Source of the DNA: an uncultured bacterium
GTDB taxonomy: Bacteria > Myxococcota_A > UBA796 > CAJQPC01
DNA length: 55,593 nt
Direction of reading: 5' to 3'
NCBI GenBank assembly: GCA_905480105.1
Contig: CAJQPC010000071.1
Span: forward strand, 1-55,593
The notes under the pieces: generated by a model
What the model was told of the DNA's origin: nothing
What the model saw: the letters and a program-made list of their open reading frames with translations, nothing else
Database searches by the model: none
Shown: positions 8,150-16,778 of the stretch, in pieces
Layout: each line of letters opens with the position of its first letter
Numbering within the stretch: position 1 is the stretch's first letter
Translations under genes and position numbers: made by a program

Positions 8150-8805
8150 GTGCCGCTCCAGTTCAACTGGGTGAGTCGCTGGGATATGAGTTCAGGAAAG
8201 CGCCTATACCAAATAGCGTTCAGAGGACTTGGATGGGGAAGGGGGTGGAGCACAAAATCCTTGCCCCCCAGGGTCAGCCCCAGGCTGCGCTCATAGCGGT
8301 CGGACAAGGCCCAGAAGGCACTGAGTTGGGGCTTGAGGGACTTGTCGGCCAGCCCGAACCACTCAAAGGCAACGTTGCCACAGGTGATCAGGTCGTGGCC
8401 CTGCCACTGGTCCACCAGCAACTCCTGGATGTGGAGCAAGAAGCGGCGCTTGATCTTGACCGACCAAGCCTTGTTGCCAGTGGGCTTGAACGGGACCGTG
8501 TTGGCCCAGAAGCAGTTCTGGCCAGCGCGCTTGTAGTCGAGAAGCGAGACGGCATCCCTGCCAAACTCGGCCTGGTGCAGCGCCTGCCGTATCAACCGTC
8601 CTCCCTTCCCAATGAAAGGCTCCTGCTCCATGATCTCGTGGCGACCGGGATCTCGACCCATGACACCGATGCGCGCGTGCAGCGAGCCTGTACCCAGCAG
8701 AACTGGCGTGGTGTGACCCATCCCCGCGGCTTCATAGACCGGAAGATCGATTGGCATCTCACCCAGGGCCGCCTCGGCCTGGATCGCGGCCTGCAGCTTC
8801 TTCAC
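8146..8805 (-). CDS. Uracil-DNA glycosylase superfamily protein
   Basis: A 219-aa protein with the UDG-superfamily layout. Motif A is V-M-G-R-D-P-G-R-H-E, followed by P-F-I-G-K-G-G-R-L (about 48-71), comparable to the family 4/5 water-activating loop and its F-x-G-x-x-G. The C-terminal H-P-L-P-H-P-S-P-L-N (187-196) corresponds to the DNA-intercalating motif H-P-S-P-L/R. The four-cysteine Fe-S cluster of family 4 enzymes is absent, so it belongs to a cluster-free branch. It probably excises uracil or another damaged base. GTG 8805 overlaps the preceding stop (GTGA). The neighbours, TerB-like and membrane proteins, are unusual for a repair enzyme. Confidence 0.8.
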   Translation of the reverse strand: MKKLQAAIQAEAALGEMPIDLPVYEAAGMGHTTPVLLGTGSLHARIGVMGRDPGRHEIMEQEPFIGKGGRLIRQALHQAEFGRDAVSLLDYKRAGQNCFWANTVPFKPTGNKAWSVKIKRRFLLHIQELLVDQWQGHDLITCGNVAFEWFGLADKSLKPQLSAFWALSDRYERSLGLTLGGKDFVLHPLPHPSPLNAIWYRRFPELISQRLTQLNWSGT

Positions 8806-9254
8806 GCCTGCAGTACTTCGTCAATGGTGAACTGATCCAAGCCCATGGCCTTGCCCAGAGCCTCCACTTGGGCGCGGGTCTGCTTGACCCCAGCCAGGTT
8901 GGAGAGCAGCGCAGCGGCAACATCGGAGATGGCCCGACTTAGCTCACGCTCGCCCAGGCCAAGCTTCTGAGAGTAGCTGCGGATGACACTGGTCTCCTCC
9001 TCGCCCAGCTTCATGTCGGCGAAGCCCACCAAGACCAGGCTCTTGATAAAGGCCTCTTTCAGGGCGGGGGTGTTGACCAAATCCAAGTCAACCGTGTCGG
9101 TGCTGCCCGTGGGCAGCTCATCCTCAAAAGACTGGATCAGGAGCAGCTCGCGGGGGTGGTCGCCATCCGCTCCAGCAACTTCGCGCATGGCATGGACAAG
9201 GGCGAATCCGACGGACTGGTCCATCTGGACCATCTGCTTCATGATGCTTCGCAT
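8802..9254 (-). CDS. TerB-like domain protein
   Basis: A 150-aa, all-helical protein with an acidic pattern resembling TerB/DUF533-type tellurite-resistance domains. An N-terminal segment contains A-G-A-D-G-D (about 28-33), and a later segment reads G-F-A-D-M-K-L-G-E-E-E (about 77-87), the positions where TerB proteins carry metal-binding acidic residues. There is no signal peptide, so it should be cytoplasmic. The gene starts 31 nt after a two-TM protein gene and overlaps the glycosylase gene by 4 nt. TerB domains are often coupled to membrane-associated stress or nucleic acid-processing systems. The assignment rests on pattern only. Confidence 0.6.
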   Translation of the reverse strand: MRSIMKQMVQMDQSVGFALVHAMREVAGADGDHPRELLLIQSFEDELPTGSTDTVDLDLVNTPALKEAFIKSLVLVGFADMKLGEEETSVIRSYSQKLGLGERELSRAISDVAAALLSNLAGVKQTRAQVEALGKAMGLDQFTIDEVLQA

Positions 9255-9284
9255 TTGGACGCTCTACGCAAGGGTTGGGGGATT

Positions 9285-10043
9285 CTAATGCGGGTCGTCG
9301 GCCAACGGAGAGACCGCGTGAAGGATGCGGAGGAGCTCTTCGGGTTCAAAGCGGTCCTGTAGATGCTGAGTGCGCACCGAGCGCTCGACCAACATCAAGT
9401 ACAGGTGATCGGGGCCAGCGGGAATAGCTCCCAGGGCATGGGCGGCTTCCTCCCAACCCGCTCCCAGGGCGATCTGACCCGCTTCCAGGGCATGGATGAA
9501 CATCTCCTCATCGGCATCCCCCCACAGGTCATCGGGAATACCGCGGGGGCGGAAGATCAGGGTCACACCTGCGATCACCAACATGCCCACCAGCCAGGCG
9601 TTGACACCGGCCAACCAGCCAACCAAGAGCCAACCGAACATAAGGAACAGTCCGGCGCAACCAGCGGCACGCCGCCGGCGGTGCTTGGTGTCAAAGTCAC
9701 GGGCGGCCTGAACCATATCGAGGAGTCCTTGCGGTCCCATGGCCTGCAGCTGATCGGTCCGAAGCCAGCAGCCAGCGCCGGTGTCCCAAGCGTTTAGCCA
9801 GCCATCCCAGCTCAGCTCAGCCTGCCGAGCTGCGCGGCGCAGGGGCTCATCCAAGATCGGCCCGGGTTCAGGCTCAAGTCGGTCCCAGAGCCCTGGGTCA
9901 TGGAAGGCGCTGAGGTGATCGGCGTCCGCTGACAGCAGTACCTCTAAGTCTTCAACCAACAGCCGCAGCTGCGGGTGGATCCACATGTCCTCGGAGTCCA
10001 GGAGGTAGCCCAAGGCCCGGAGTTCGAGTGCGACGTCGCTCAT
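9285..10043 (-). CDS. Two-TM protein of unknown function
   Basis: A 252-aa protein. Residues 1 to about 120 form a soluble, acidic, Trp-containing helical domain. A hydrophobic hairpin of two segments (about 128-165) follows a basic H-R-R-R-R patch, and a C-terminal helical domain of about 80 residues ends the protein. There is no signal peptide; the basic patch before the first span suggests both soluble parts are cytoplasmic. ATG 10043 is the first gene of a leftward unit with the TerB-like, glycosylase-like and membrane proteins, and it diverges from a TetR regulator 55 bp away. I do not recognise the family. Confidence 0.7.
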   Translation of the reverse strand: MSDVALELRALGYLLDSEDMWIHPQLRLLVEDLEVLLSADADHLSAFHDPGLWDRLEPEPGPILDEPLRRAARQAELSWDGWLNAWDTGAGCWLRTDQLQAMGPQGLLDMVQAARDFDTKHRRRRAAGCAGLFLMFGWLLVGWLAGVNAWLVGMLVIAGVTLIFRPRGIPDDLWGDADEEMFIHALEAGQIALGAGWEEAAHALGAIPAGPDHLYLMLVERSVRTQHLQDRFEPEELLRILHAVSPLADDPH

Positions 10044-10098
10044 GCACCCGAGCTATCACGCCACCCACCACCTTCAACCAGGGCGTTATGCGGAGACC

Positions 10099-10716
10099 AT
10101 GGGTCTACGAGAGCAAAAAAAAGCCGCGCGGCGCCGCGCCATCTTGGACGCCGGTCGAACAGCGATGCTCGAAGAGGGGTATGAGCGCACAAGCGTGGAG
10201 CGAATCGTCGCCCAAGTCGGAATCGCAAGAGGCACTTTCTACCTGTACTTTCCAGACAAGTCAGCGCTCTTCTCCACCCTGCTGGAGGAGCTCTACGCAC
10301 CCTTTGTCCACGCCCTGAAATCACACGCAAACGCCTTGGCTGCGGCAGCGACCACCCAGCAACAACAGCTGCTCTATTTGCAGATGAGCCTGGGTCTTGC
10401 CCAGGTTTTAGAGCGTACAAGGGCCACTCTCCCCCTCCACTTTCAGCACGCTCGGGCCCCAGGGACCTCGGGAACACTGTGTCGCGAGTGGCTGACCCAG
10501 GTCGAGGACACAGCGATCACGATTCTCGAAGATGCCCAGAGCCGCGGCTTGGTTCGACACCACGACAGCGCAGCGGTGGCACTGGCGATTGTGGGAGCGG
10601 CCGAGCGCCTGTTGTGGGCCTGGCTGCAGGGGGACCCTCGGCTGAACGCAGAACAGGCGGCCAGCGAGCTGGCGCGCCTGTTCTTTGAAGGCATCCGCCC
10701 GCAGGCGCTGCCCTAG
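10099..10716 (+). CDS. TetR/AcrR-family transcriptional regulator
   Basis: A 205-aa regulator starting at ATG 10099 behind a GGAG site; the in-frame extension to 10042 would overlap the divergent gene's start. The basic N-terminus (K-K-A-A-R-R-R-A-I) leads into the TetR helix-turn-helix at about residues 27-46, with the signature I-A-R-G-T-F-Y-L-Y-F-P-D-K. The all-helical remainder is the ligand and dimerisation domain. Divergent orientation over a 55-bp gap suggests control of the leftward two-TM/TerB/glycosylase/membrane unit and of itself. I see only a weak inverted pair in the gap (ACGCC 10058-10062, GGCGT 10082-10086), so the operator is unproven. Confidence 0.93.
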   Translation: MGLREQKKAARRRAILDAGRTAMLEEGYERTSVERIVAQVGIARGTFYLYFPDKSALFSTLLEELYAPFVHALKSHANALAAAATTQQQQLLYLQMSLGLAQVLERTRATLPLHFQHARAPGTSGTLCREWLTQVEDTAITILEDAQSRGLVRHHDSAAVALAIVGAAERLLWAWLQGDPRLNAEQAASELARLFFEGIRPQALP

Positions 10717-10738
10717 TCCCAAAGACTCAGAATTCGTA

Positions 10739-12310
10739 CTAAAACTCGTACAGGTAGACCGAACCCTTGTCGTTTACGGCGCGGCGACTCGCGCCAACCA
10801 CAAGCACGTCGCGGAACAGGGTGTCCTGGTGTTCCACAACGTCGATCCAGCTGCCGTAGCGATCATCTGTCGCGGAGCCAGCCAGCTTCACATCAGCGTC
10901 CCCGGTCGCGCTCAGGCTGGTTCCGGAGGTAGGCGCCAAAAACACGTACACAGCGCCGCGGTCGTTGCTTCCCTGCCGGTTCGCCGAGATGACGATGTCA
11001 GCCGTGCCGTCGCGGTCCACGTCGCCAGTGGCGAGACCCGCACCAAACTGGTCGCCGCTGGTCTGTCCTGAGAACTTAATGTCAGCCTGAGCGCCGATGG
11101 CCCCGGTGACTGCGTTGTTGCCGCGAATCAAGTAGGCCGCACCGCGGCCATTGTGGCCCAGAGCGCCCGCAATGAAATCGTCGTAGCCATCGCCGTCAAA
11201 ATCGCCTGCCTCGGCAAGCTGATTGCCTGCCTCGCTGCCCGCCAAGTTTCCGCGCAGAATCACATCCGCACTGTTCAAGTCCCCAGGCAGGGTACTGGAC
11301 GTGATGATGTAGACCGATCCTGCATCGGTCTTGCCAGAGTGATCGCGGCTACGTGCACCGACCGCAAAGTCTGCAGCACCGTCGCCGTCAAAGTCACCAA
11401 TGCCACGAACCCGGGCACCCACGCCATCTCCAGCGCCCTCGCCGCCCACAACACCGTCCGCATCGACCAGGTCCATGTCAGCAGTGATGGGGCCATTGAT
11501 CAGGTAGACCGAACCAGACTCGGCACCACCGTCATCAGCGCCACTGGCCCCAATGATCACGTCGGCGTTGCCGTCGCCGTCCAGGTCACCGACGATGTCC
11601 AAGCCAGTGCCTGCAAAGTCGTTGGCCTTGATTCCGGAGATGCGGACCGCCGCATCGGGCAGAGTCTTGTTGCCCCGGTCAGCCCACGTAACGATGTAGA
11701 CCGCGCCGGAGTTCACTTTCCATGTGTCAGTGGGGTTGTCCCACGAACGCGCACCAATCAAGAATTCGTTCCCAGCCGTGCCGTTCAGGTCGCCGTCACC
11801 TGTCATGACCATGTCGCGCTTGTAGCTGTAGCCAGCCACATTCTCGGCCACGGCCCCGGACTCGCCGTACCACTTGGCCTTCACACCATCCACCCGGAAA
11901 CTGCCCGACCTGAAGCGGCCCTTGTCCATGTACGCGCTACCTGTACCGCCCTTCTCCGCCCCAGCGGCCAACTCTGAGCGGTTGTCGCCATTCATGTCGC
12001 CCACAGACGCCACAGAAATGCCCAAGTTGTCGCCCGAAGCCTCACCCTGCCAGGAAGTACGCGCAACGTTGGCGCCGATACTGGTGCCAAGGGGAACAGC
12101 GATGGGGGTGCCGTAGGGGGCCCAGCGGTCCACCCCGGGCTTGTAGAGCGGGTCATCCCACTTGGTGTTCATTTCTTCAGGGAGCAGGGGCTCAATGTTC
12201 TCGTCATCGGCCACAGCTCCACCGGGGGCATCGAGCTCCATGGGCTCGACTGCGCACGCAGAGAGGGCGGAAAGACCTCCTACCAGAACGAGAAGGGACA
12301 ACTTGTGCAT
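10739..12310 (-). CDS. FG-GAP repeat lipoprotein
   Basis: A 523-aa lipoprotein with signal peptide and lipobox S-A-C (Cys19). After a linker, at least six FG-GAP/integrin-alpha-type repeats follow. Each carries a calcium-loop pattern such as D-x-N-G-D, D-L-D-G-D-G-N-A-D or D-F-D-G-D-G-x-x-D and a strand ending G-S-V-Y or G-A-V-Y, predicting a beta-propeller on the cell surface. ATG 12310 is chosen for its signal peptide and the GGAGA site 8 nt upstream; the longer frame lacks both. No partner gene is adjacent: it is convergent with the TetR gene and preceded by a 578-bp gap. Adhesion or matrix roles are usual for such proteins; this one's role is unknown. Confidence 0.9.
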   Translation of the reverse strand: MHKLSLLVLVGGLSALSACAVEPMELDAPGGAVADDENIEPLLPEEMNTKWDDPLYKPGVDRWAPYGTPIAVPLGTSIGANVARTSWQGEASGDNLGISVASVGDMNGDNRSELAAGAEKGGTGSAYMDKGRFRSGSFRVDGVKAKWYGESGAVAENVAGYSYKRDMVMTGDGDLNGTAGNEFLIGARSWDNPTDTWKVNSGAVYIVTWADRGNKTLPDAAVRISGIKANDFAGTGLDIVGDLDGDGNADVIIGASGADDGGAESGSVYLINGPITADMDLVDADGVVGGEGAGDGVGARVRGIGDFDGDGAADFAVGARSRDHSGKTDAGSVYIITSSTLPGDLNSADVILRGNLAGSEAGNQLAEAGDFDGDGYDDFIAGALGHNGRGAAYLIRGNNAVTGAIGAQADIKFSGQTSGDQFGAGLATGDVDRDGTADIVISANRQGSNDRGAVYVFLAPTSGTSLSATGDADVKLAGSATDDRYGSWIDVVEHQDTLFRDVLVVGASRRAVNDKGSVYLYEF

Positions 12311-12888
12311 CTTGAGATCTCCGAAGGGTGCGAATAACAACGTTCTGAATCCCCAATCGGCTCCAACAAGAGCGGACTTGAGGCGTGGATACGACGTACC
12401 CTCTTGAAACAGAGTGAACCACCGCACACAGGGCCCGCAAGCGGCTTTGTGAACTCTTGGTTGACAGAGGATCGTGAGAAGCCGCGCGGAGTAAGGATCC
12501 TGGGCAATCTTTCAGCCCAATATTCGCAGACGCAAAGCGACAAAGAACACAGCAGCCGGCGGCGCCACCTGCTGAGACCCCAAGCACTTTAACGATCGGG
12601 CCGACGCGTCTGCGGGACGCGGAGGGCTCCCCTGAATCCCATGCCCCGGGCCGGGGATGCCAAAGATCACCGTGTTCTTCGCGTCCACCATTGGATTCTT
12701 GGCACGATCAACACAGGAGCCAGCAAGGTCATTGCTCAAGCCTTTCCCACCGCAGGCACCTTTATAGGCGTCCCGCACACCCTTTCGATGAGCCCCGCCT
12801 GCTCAGCGAGGCAACAAAGCGCAACGCTCCTCCTCCAGCACCCCAGCCCTGTCCGCGTTAGGCTGCGCCCCCAGCGCTTCGGATTCCA
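12311..12888 (+). other. 578-bp divergent intergenic region
   Basis: This region separates the FG-GAP lipoprotein (leftward) from the exported protein at 12889 (rightward). It is less GC-rich near the lipoprotein. An isolated TTGACA hexamer occurs at 12460-12465, without a properly spaced partner. A leftward open frame (12778-12512, GTG start, 88 codons) has mixed third-position composition and resembles no family I know; it may be a gene remnant. No tRNA, terminator or repeat was found. Confidence 0.5.
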
Positions 12889-14322
12889 ATGCCCTTTACC
12901 ATCCAGTCCCTCTCCTTCTTGCTCCTGCTTGGCAACCCAGCCATGGCACAAGACCAGGAGGAAGCCGCCCCAGCACCCGTGCTACCCGATCTGACCCTCG
13001 CGGCCCCTTGGACCCTACCTCCAGCGCCACCCGTCGAGGGAGAGGAGCCCGCGGTCCCCCTGACGGACGAAGAAAAATTTCCCTTTGGCAGAGCGCTGGT
13101 GAACATCCCCGGCCTGCCAGTCGACTTGGTGGTTCCACAAAGTGAACCCGGTGTAGAACCCCGCTGGAAGTGGACCGCAAACGACTCGACCAGTGAGATC
13201 CGTTTGGGCATGCGCGCGTCCGAGGCGTACAGCAACGTACGCTTTCGTGCCACCAACTTCCAGCCCGACGTGCCCCTCCTTCAAGGCGAGATCCTCACCG
13301 AGGAGCTCTCGTTGAAGGACCAGCCAGAAGCCGACCTGGACCTGACTCTGGGAGAGTGGCAGCCCGTGCAGCACCCCGAGCTGGGCCCCATGCAGGTCCT
13401 GAACTTTCACGCTTGGGACGGCTTTTTAGAGCGCGACCTGTACTACCACGTCTTTTTGTACGCGGTGGAAGGCCACGCCGTGATCGGAAGCGTCGAGTCC
13501 TCGGAGAGCCTGGAGCGCGCCCAAGAGGTGGCCGGCGAGATCATCGGCATGACCAACGTTGTCAAGCCCCCCTTCGACCCAGCGGAAATCGGACTGACCG
13601 GCACCATCGAGGTGGAAGCTGGCTACAGCATCACCCTGCCACAAGGAATGCGCGCACTGTCCGAGGAGGAGCTGAACTTGGTCTCCGGCGGACGCTTGGG
13701 CGGCGATGGCCCCTTCAATGGCAAGCGGGCACGCCTGAACATCATCCGGACTGATCGCCTCTACGACAACTTGGCTTTCCGCTGCCGCGCCGAGGCCAAC
13801 TCTCCCCTCGAGGTGCTGGACCCGGAGAAGAGTGCTCAGACCGCAGAGAACTTCAGGGCCTGGGCCAAAGCGGTGTTCAGCGCGGGACAAGCAAAGGTGA
13901 CCTCCGCCGGCGAGGACACCACATTCGACTTCAGCGACGGCTACGCCCGCGCTCTGCACACGGAGTCCACCAACGACCCCGAATTCCTGGCGTTGGACGA
14001 TGGCCGCGATGCCTACCTATGGAAGGTCACAGGCGACGTTTATGCCGTGCCTCACCAGGGCCAGATGCTCTACACCGCCTACGCCGATGTGGCACTGACT
14101 TGTCTGGCAATCGCCAAAGAGGGCGAGAGCTTAGAGAGCTTCGAGAAGGCCGTAAGAGGGCTGACGATAGCCCTGGACGAGAACGGCGAGCCCTATCCCA
14201 TGCCCTTGTCCCTACAGGCCCGCTACACCCGCTGGTGGCCCACTGGCAATCCCTTCCTGCAGCTCTACTGGCTGCCGGTCCCACTGATGCTCATCGCCGG
14301 GTACTTGGTCCTGAAGGACTGA
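12889..14322 (+). CDS. Exported, C-terminally membrane-anchored protein of unknown function
   Basis: A 477-aa protein. It has a signal peptide (1-20, cleavage after A-M-A), a Pro/Glu-rich linker and two similar-looking alpha/beta halves (about 65-215 and 240-430). Each half starts with a strand ending in a Leu-Pro motif and closes with a helix preceding a T/M-x-x-I/V segment. A final transmembrane segment (about 455-474) lies near the C-terminus. The duplicated halves recall PsbP/Mog1-like or DUF1795-like folds, but this is only shape-level similarity. The topology puts both halves in the periplasm. The start codon is ATG 12889. The aldehyde dehydrogenase gene follows 28 nt downstream, but no shared role is evident. 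Confidence 0.75.
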   Translation: MPFTIQSLSFLLLLGNPAMAQDQEEAAPAPVLPDLTLAAPWTLPPAPPVEGEEPAVPLTDEEKFPFGRALVNIPGLPVDLVVPQSEPGVEPRWKWTANDSTSEIRLGMRASEAYSNVRFRATNFQPDVPLLQGEILTEELSLKDQPEADLDLTLGEWQPVQHPELGPMQVLNFHAWDGFLERDLYYHVFLYAVEGHAVIGSVESSESLERAQEVAGEIIGMTNVVKPPFDPAEIGLTGTIEVEAGYSITLPQGMRALSEEELNLVSGGRLGGDGPFNGKRARLNIIRTDRLYDNLAFRCRAEANSPLEVLDPEKSAQTAENFRAWAKAVFSAGQAKVTSAGEDTTFDFSDGYARALHTESTNDPEFLALDDGRDAYLWKVTGDVYAVPHQGQMLYTAYADVALTCLAIAKEGESLESFEKAVRGLTIALDENGEPYPMPLSLQARYTRWWPTGNPFLQLYWLPVPLMLIAGYLVLKD

Positions 14323-14350
14323 CCCGGGGCGCAAAACCTTGGAGCAAACC

Positions 14351-15907
14351 GTGATCCAACTGCAGTCCTACGTCTTGGATGGCTGGTCGAAAGGCCAAGC
14401 CCCCTTCCGTGACCTGGTCAACCCCGCCACCGACGAAGTGGTGGCCCAAGCCTCCACCAACGGACTGGACATGGGTGCAGTCATGGCCCATGCCCGAAGC
14501 ATCGGAGGTCCCACCCTTCGCGCCATGAGTTTCGAGGAGCGTGGAGCCATGCTGCGCGCCTGGTCCAAGGCTCTGTACGCTGCCCGCGAGGCGTTGTTGG
14601 ACGTGACCATGGTCAACGCTGGCAGCACCCGCGGAGACGCCAAGTTCGACGTGGACGGTGCCACCGGCACCCTGAGCTACTACGCCGGCCTGGGCAAGAA
14701 GCTCGGAGATCGCAAGTGGCTGGTCGACGGCGAGAGCGAGCAACTCACCCGCAACAGCGCCCGCTTCCATGGCATGCACATCCGCGTGCCCATCCAAGGC
14801 GCGGCCGTGCACATTGGCGCCTTCAACTTCCCCGCATGGGGCACCTTCGCCAAGGCTGCTGTTTCCATCCTGGCAGGCGTTCCAGTCGTCACCAAACCCG
14901 CCTCCAGCACAGCCTGGATCACCCACGAGATGGTCAAAGTACTGACCGAGCAGGGCTTGATTCCGCAGGGAGTCTTTCAGCTCATCTGCGGGAGCCCCGG
15001 CAAGCTGCTGGACCACCTGGGCCCACAAGACGCCTTGGCCTTTACCGGCAGCGCTGACACCGGAGCCAAGCTGCGCGCAAGCCAGGGTCCAGTTCAGGCG
15101 TCAACCGCGGTGAACATCGAGGCTGACAGCCTCAACGCAATGGTGCTCGGTCCAGACTTGGAGCACGGCTCGGACCTCTACCACTGGGTCAAGAACAGCA
15201 TCGTGCTGGAGATGACTCAAAAGGCGGGCCAAAAGTGCACCGCCATCCGTCGCGTTGTGGTGCCCGAGTCCCTGGTGGATGCCTTGACCGAGGACTTGAG
15301 CGAGGAGCTGGGACGTATTCGCATCGGCGACCCCCGCGCCGATGGGGTGCGCATGGGCCCCCTGAACAACCGTGCCCAGCAGACGGACTACCGCGAAGGC
15401 GTGGCTCAACTGGCCACCGAAGGGCGCATCGTCTACGGCGACCCAGCGCGCCAGGAGTTCGAAGGAGTCAAGCCCGGCCAGGGTGCATTCGCATCCCCTA
15501 TTTTGCTGCGTTGTGACGCCCCACTACAGGCCGAAGCCGTCCACGCCCGCGAGGTCTTTGGACCTGTGGTCACTCTCTGTGTCTACGACGGGAGCGTCGC
15601 TCAGGCGGCCGCCATTGTAGCCAAGGGACAAGGCATGCTGGCCTCGACGGTGGCAAGTAGTGACCGAAAGTTCGGAGGAGAGCTTGTTTTTGAGCTGGCA
15701 CCCTACAATGGCCGAGTAATGCTCATCGACAAAAAGGTCTGCGACCAGGCCACACCCCACGGCATGGTACTGCCCAACCTGAACCACGGCGGTCCTGGGC
15801 GTGCTGGCGGAGGCGCCGAGCTCGGTGGTCTACGTGGAATGGAGTTCTACATGCGCCGCGTGGCCATCCAAGGCAACCGCGGCCTGCTCGAGAAACTCTT
15901 CGCATAG
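14351..15907 (+). CDS. Aldehyde dehydrogenase, BoxD/PaaZ-N type
   Basis: A 518-aa NAD(P)-dependent aldehyde dehydrogenase closest in pattern to 3,4-dehydroadipyl-CoA semialdehyde dehydrogenase (BoxD) and the N-terminal domain of PaaZ. Features include N-F-P-A-W-G, F-T-G-S-A-D-T-G, the general base Glu257 (I-E-A-D-S-L-N) and the nucleophile Cys296 in G-Q-K-C-T-A-I-R-R. The C-terminal MaoC hydratase domain of PaaZ is missing, as in BoxD. It would oxidise a CoA-bound semialdehyde in aromatic acid degradation, yet no other box or paa gene is present here. GTG 14351 is chosen because a GGAG site sits 7 nt upstream; TTG 14339 is the alternative. Confidence 0.88.
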   Translation: MIQLQSYVLDGWSKGQAPFRDLVNPATDEVVAQASTNGLDMGAVMAHARSIGGPTLRAMSFEERGAMLRAWSKALYAAREALLDVTMVNAGSTRGDAKFDVDGATGTLSYYAGLGKKLGDRKWLVDGESEQLTRNSARFHGMHIRVPIQGAAVHIGAFNFPAWGTFAKAAVSILAGVPVVTKPASSTAWITHEMVKVLTEQGLIPQGVFQLICGSPGKLLDHLGPQDALAFTGSADTGAKLRASQGPVQASTAVNIEADSLNAMVLGPDLEHGSDLYHWVKNSIVLEMTQKAGQKCTAIRRVVVPESLVDALTEDLSEELGRIRIGDPRADGVRMGPLNNRAQQTDYREGVAQLATEGRIVYGDPARQEFEGVKPGQGAFASPILLRCDAPLQAEAVHAREVFGPVVTLCVYDGSVAQAAAIVAKGQGMLASTVASSDRKFGGELVFELAPYNGRVMLIDKKVCDQATPHGMVLPNLNHGGPGRAGGGAELGGLRGMEFYMRRVAIQGNRGLLEKLFA

Positions 15908-15999
15908 CAGTTCCCCAGCTTCGTCTCCTTCGGCGGCCCAGCGGTCAGCCCGCTCGATCAGGCCAACCCCAGCAGATTGGCCGCCAGAGCAGCGCAGAA

Positions 16000-16524
16000 T
16001 CAGCGGGTGGCGAAGCTCAGCTGCGGTCCCAGCATCGTACCCACATGAACGTTCCTGACTTGTCCGTCGGGGCCAACAACCACGGTCGTCGGAAGCGTGG
16101 TGATGCCGTAGTTCCGCTGCACGTCGGCGTCCGCCAATAAGATTGTGTACTGCATGTCCTTTTTCTTGGCGGTCACACGTACTTTTGTTGGGTTCTGGTC
16201 CGTGGAAATCCCAAGAACCGGAATGTCTGGATTTTGAAGCGCAAACTTGTTGAAGGTGGGGATCTCAGCCATGCAGGGCCCACACCAGGTCGCCCAGAAG
16301 TTCACCACGACGGTCTGACCCCGGTAGTCCGAGAGAGAGACACGCTCCCCATCCAGATTCATCAGCTCAAACTCGGGCGCTTGGTCGGGGAGGTCCGGCG
16401 CACGCATCACCCCAATGCCCCAATAGACCCCCAGGGCCACGACGATGGAGAGCCCCCAGTCACGCAGATAGCGCAGCCAGCCGGACTTTTTCTTAGGGGC
16501 GTCGATCAGTTCTTCGTCTGCCAT
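16000..16524 (-). CDS. Membrane-anchored TlpA/ResA-like thiol-disulfide oxidoreductase
   Basis: A 174-aa protein. A cytoplasmic basic N-terminus (residues 1-20) leads into one transmembrane anchor (about 24-40), then a thioredoxin-fold domain facing the periplasm. The redox motif W-C-G-P-C is at 80-84, the cis-proline loop T-L-P-T-T at about 143-147, and the typical A-P-x-F-E-L-x-N-L-D-G strand precedes the active site. It is the type that reduces apocytochrome or other periplasmic cysteines, or supports disulfide formation. A DsbD/CcdA partner is not in the window. A possible small gene ends 17 nt upstream. It is convergent with the aldehyde dehydrogenase. Confidence 0.92.
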   Translation of the reverse strand: MADEELIDAPKKKSGWLRYLRDWGLSIVVALGVYWGIGVMRAPDLPDQAPEFELMNLDGERVSLSDYRGQTVVVNFWATWCGPCMAEIPTFNKFALQNPDIPVLGISTDQNPTKVRVTAKKKDMQYTILLADADVQRNYGITTLPTTVVVGPDGQVRNVHVGTMLGPQLSFATR

Positions 16525-16541
16525 GGGGTCAAGCTATCCAC

Positions 16542-16778
16542 CTATTGGCCATTGGACACCGCCGCAGCGCTCAGGTTGCAGGAGAGAAGCAAGAGATTTC
16601 TCTCTGATTCATAGATTCCCGCTACCCCGCCCAGGCTTCGGCGACAGGCTGTCTGCATCTTTAGCGCATACCAAACCACGATGACAAGCAGTCCAAGTAC
16701 GTCCCCAATGGCGAGGGTTTGGGCTGGCATGGCGTGTGCAATCAGCGGGGTAGACCGCTCTCCCAAGGCTCCTGCCAT
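16542..16778 (-). CDS. Possible 78-aa single-span membrane protein upstream of tlpA-like gene
   Basis: An open frame from ATG 16778 to TAG 16542. In its favour, an AGGGAGG site lies 5 nt before the ATG, there is one hydrophobic segment (about residues 24-41), and the stop is 17 nt before the thioredoxin start. Against it, third-position GC is only about 60 percent, the tail crosses a 7-bp inverted repeat (16582-16588/16598-16604), and the start shares the CATG at 16776-16779 with the rightward ORF, whose coding signature is stronger. No family is recognised. Confidence 0.25.
   Translation of the reverse strand: MAGALGERSTPLIAHAMPAQTLAIGDVLGLLVIVVWYALKMQTACRRSLGGVAGIYESERNLLLLSCNLSAAAVSNGQ

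Noticed and set aside
12460..12465. TTGACA considered as a promoter -35 box
   Set aside because: No -10-like element lies 16-18 bp away on the same strand; the nearest candidate is about 25 bp off.
16582..16604. GAGAGAA...TTCTCTC inverted repeat considered as a terminator
   Set aside because: The stem is only 7 bp, AT-containing, with a 9-nt loop and no T-run in either direction; it is not convincing.
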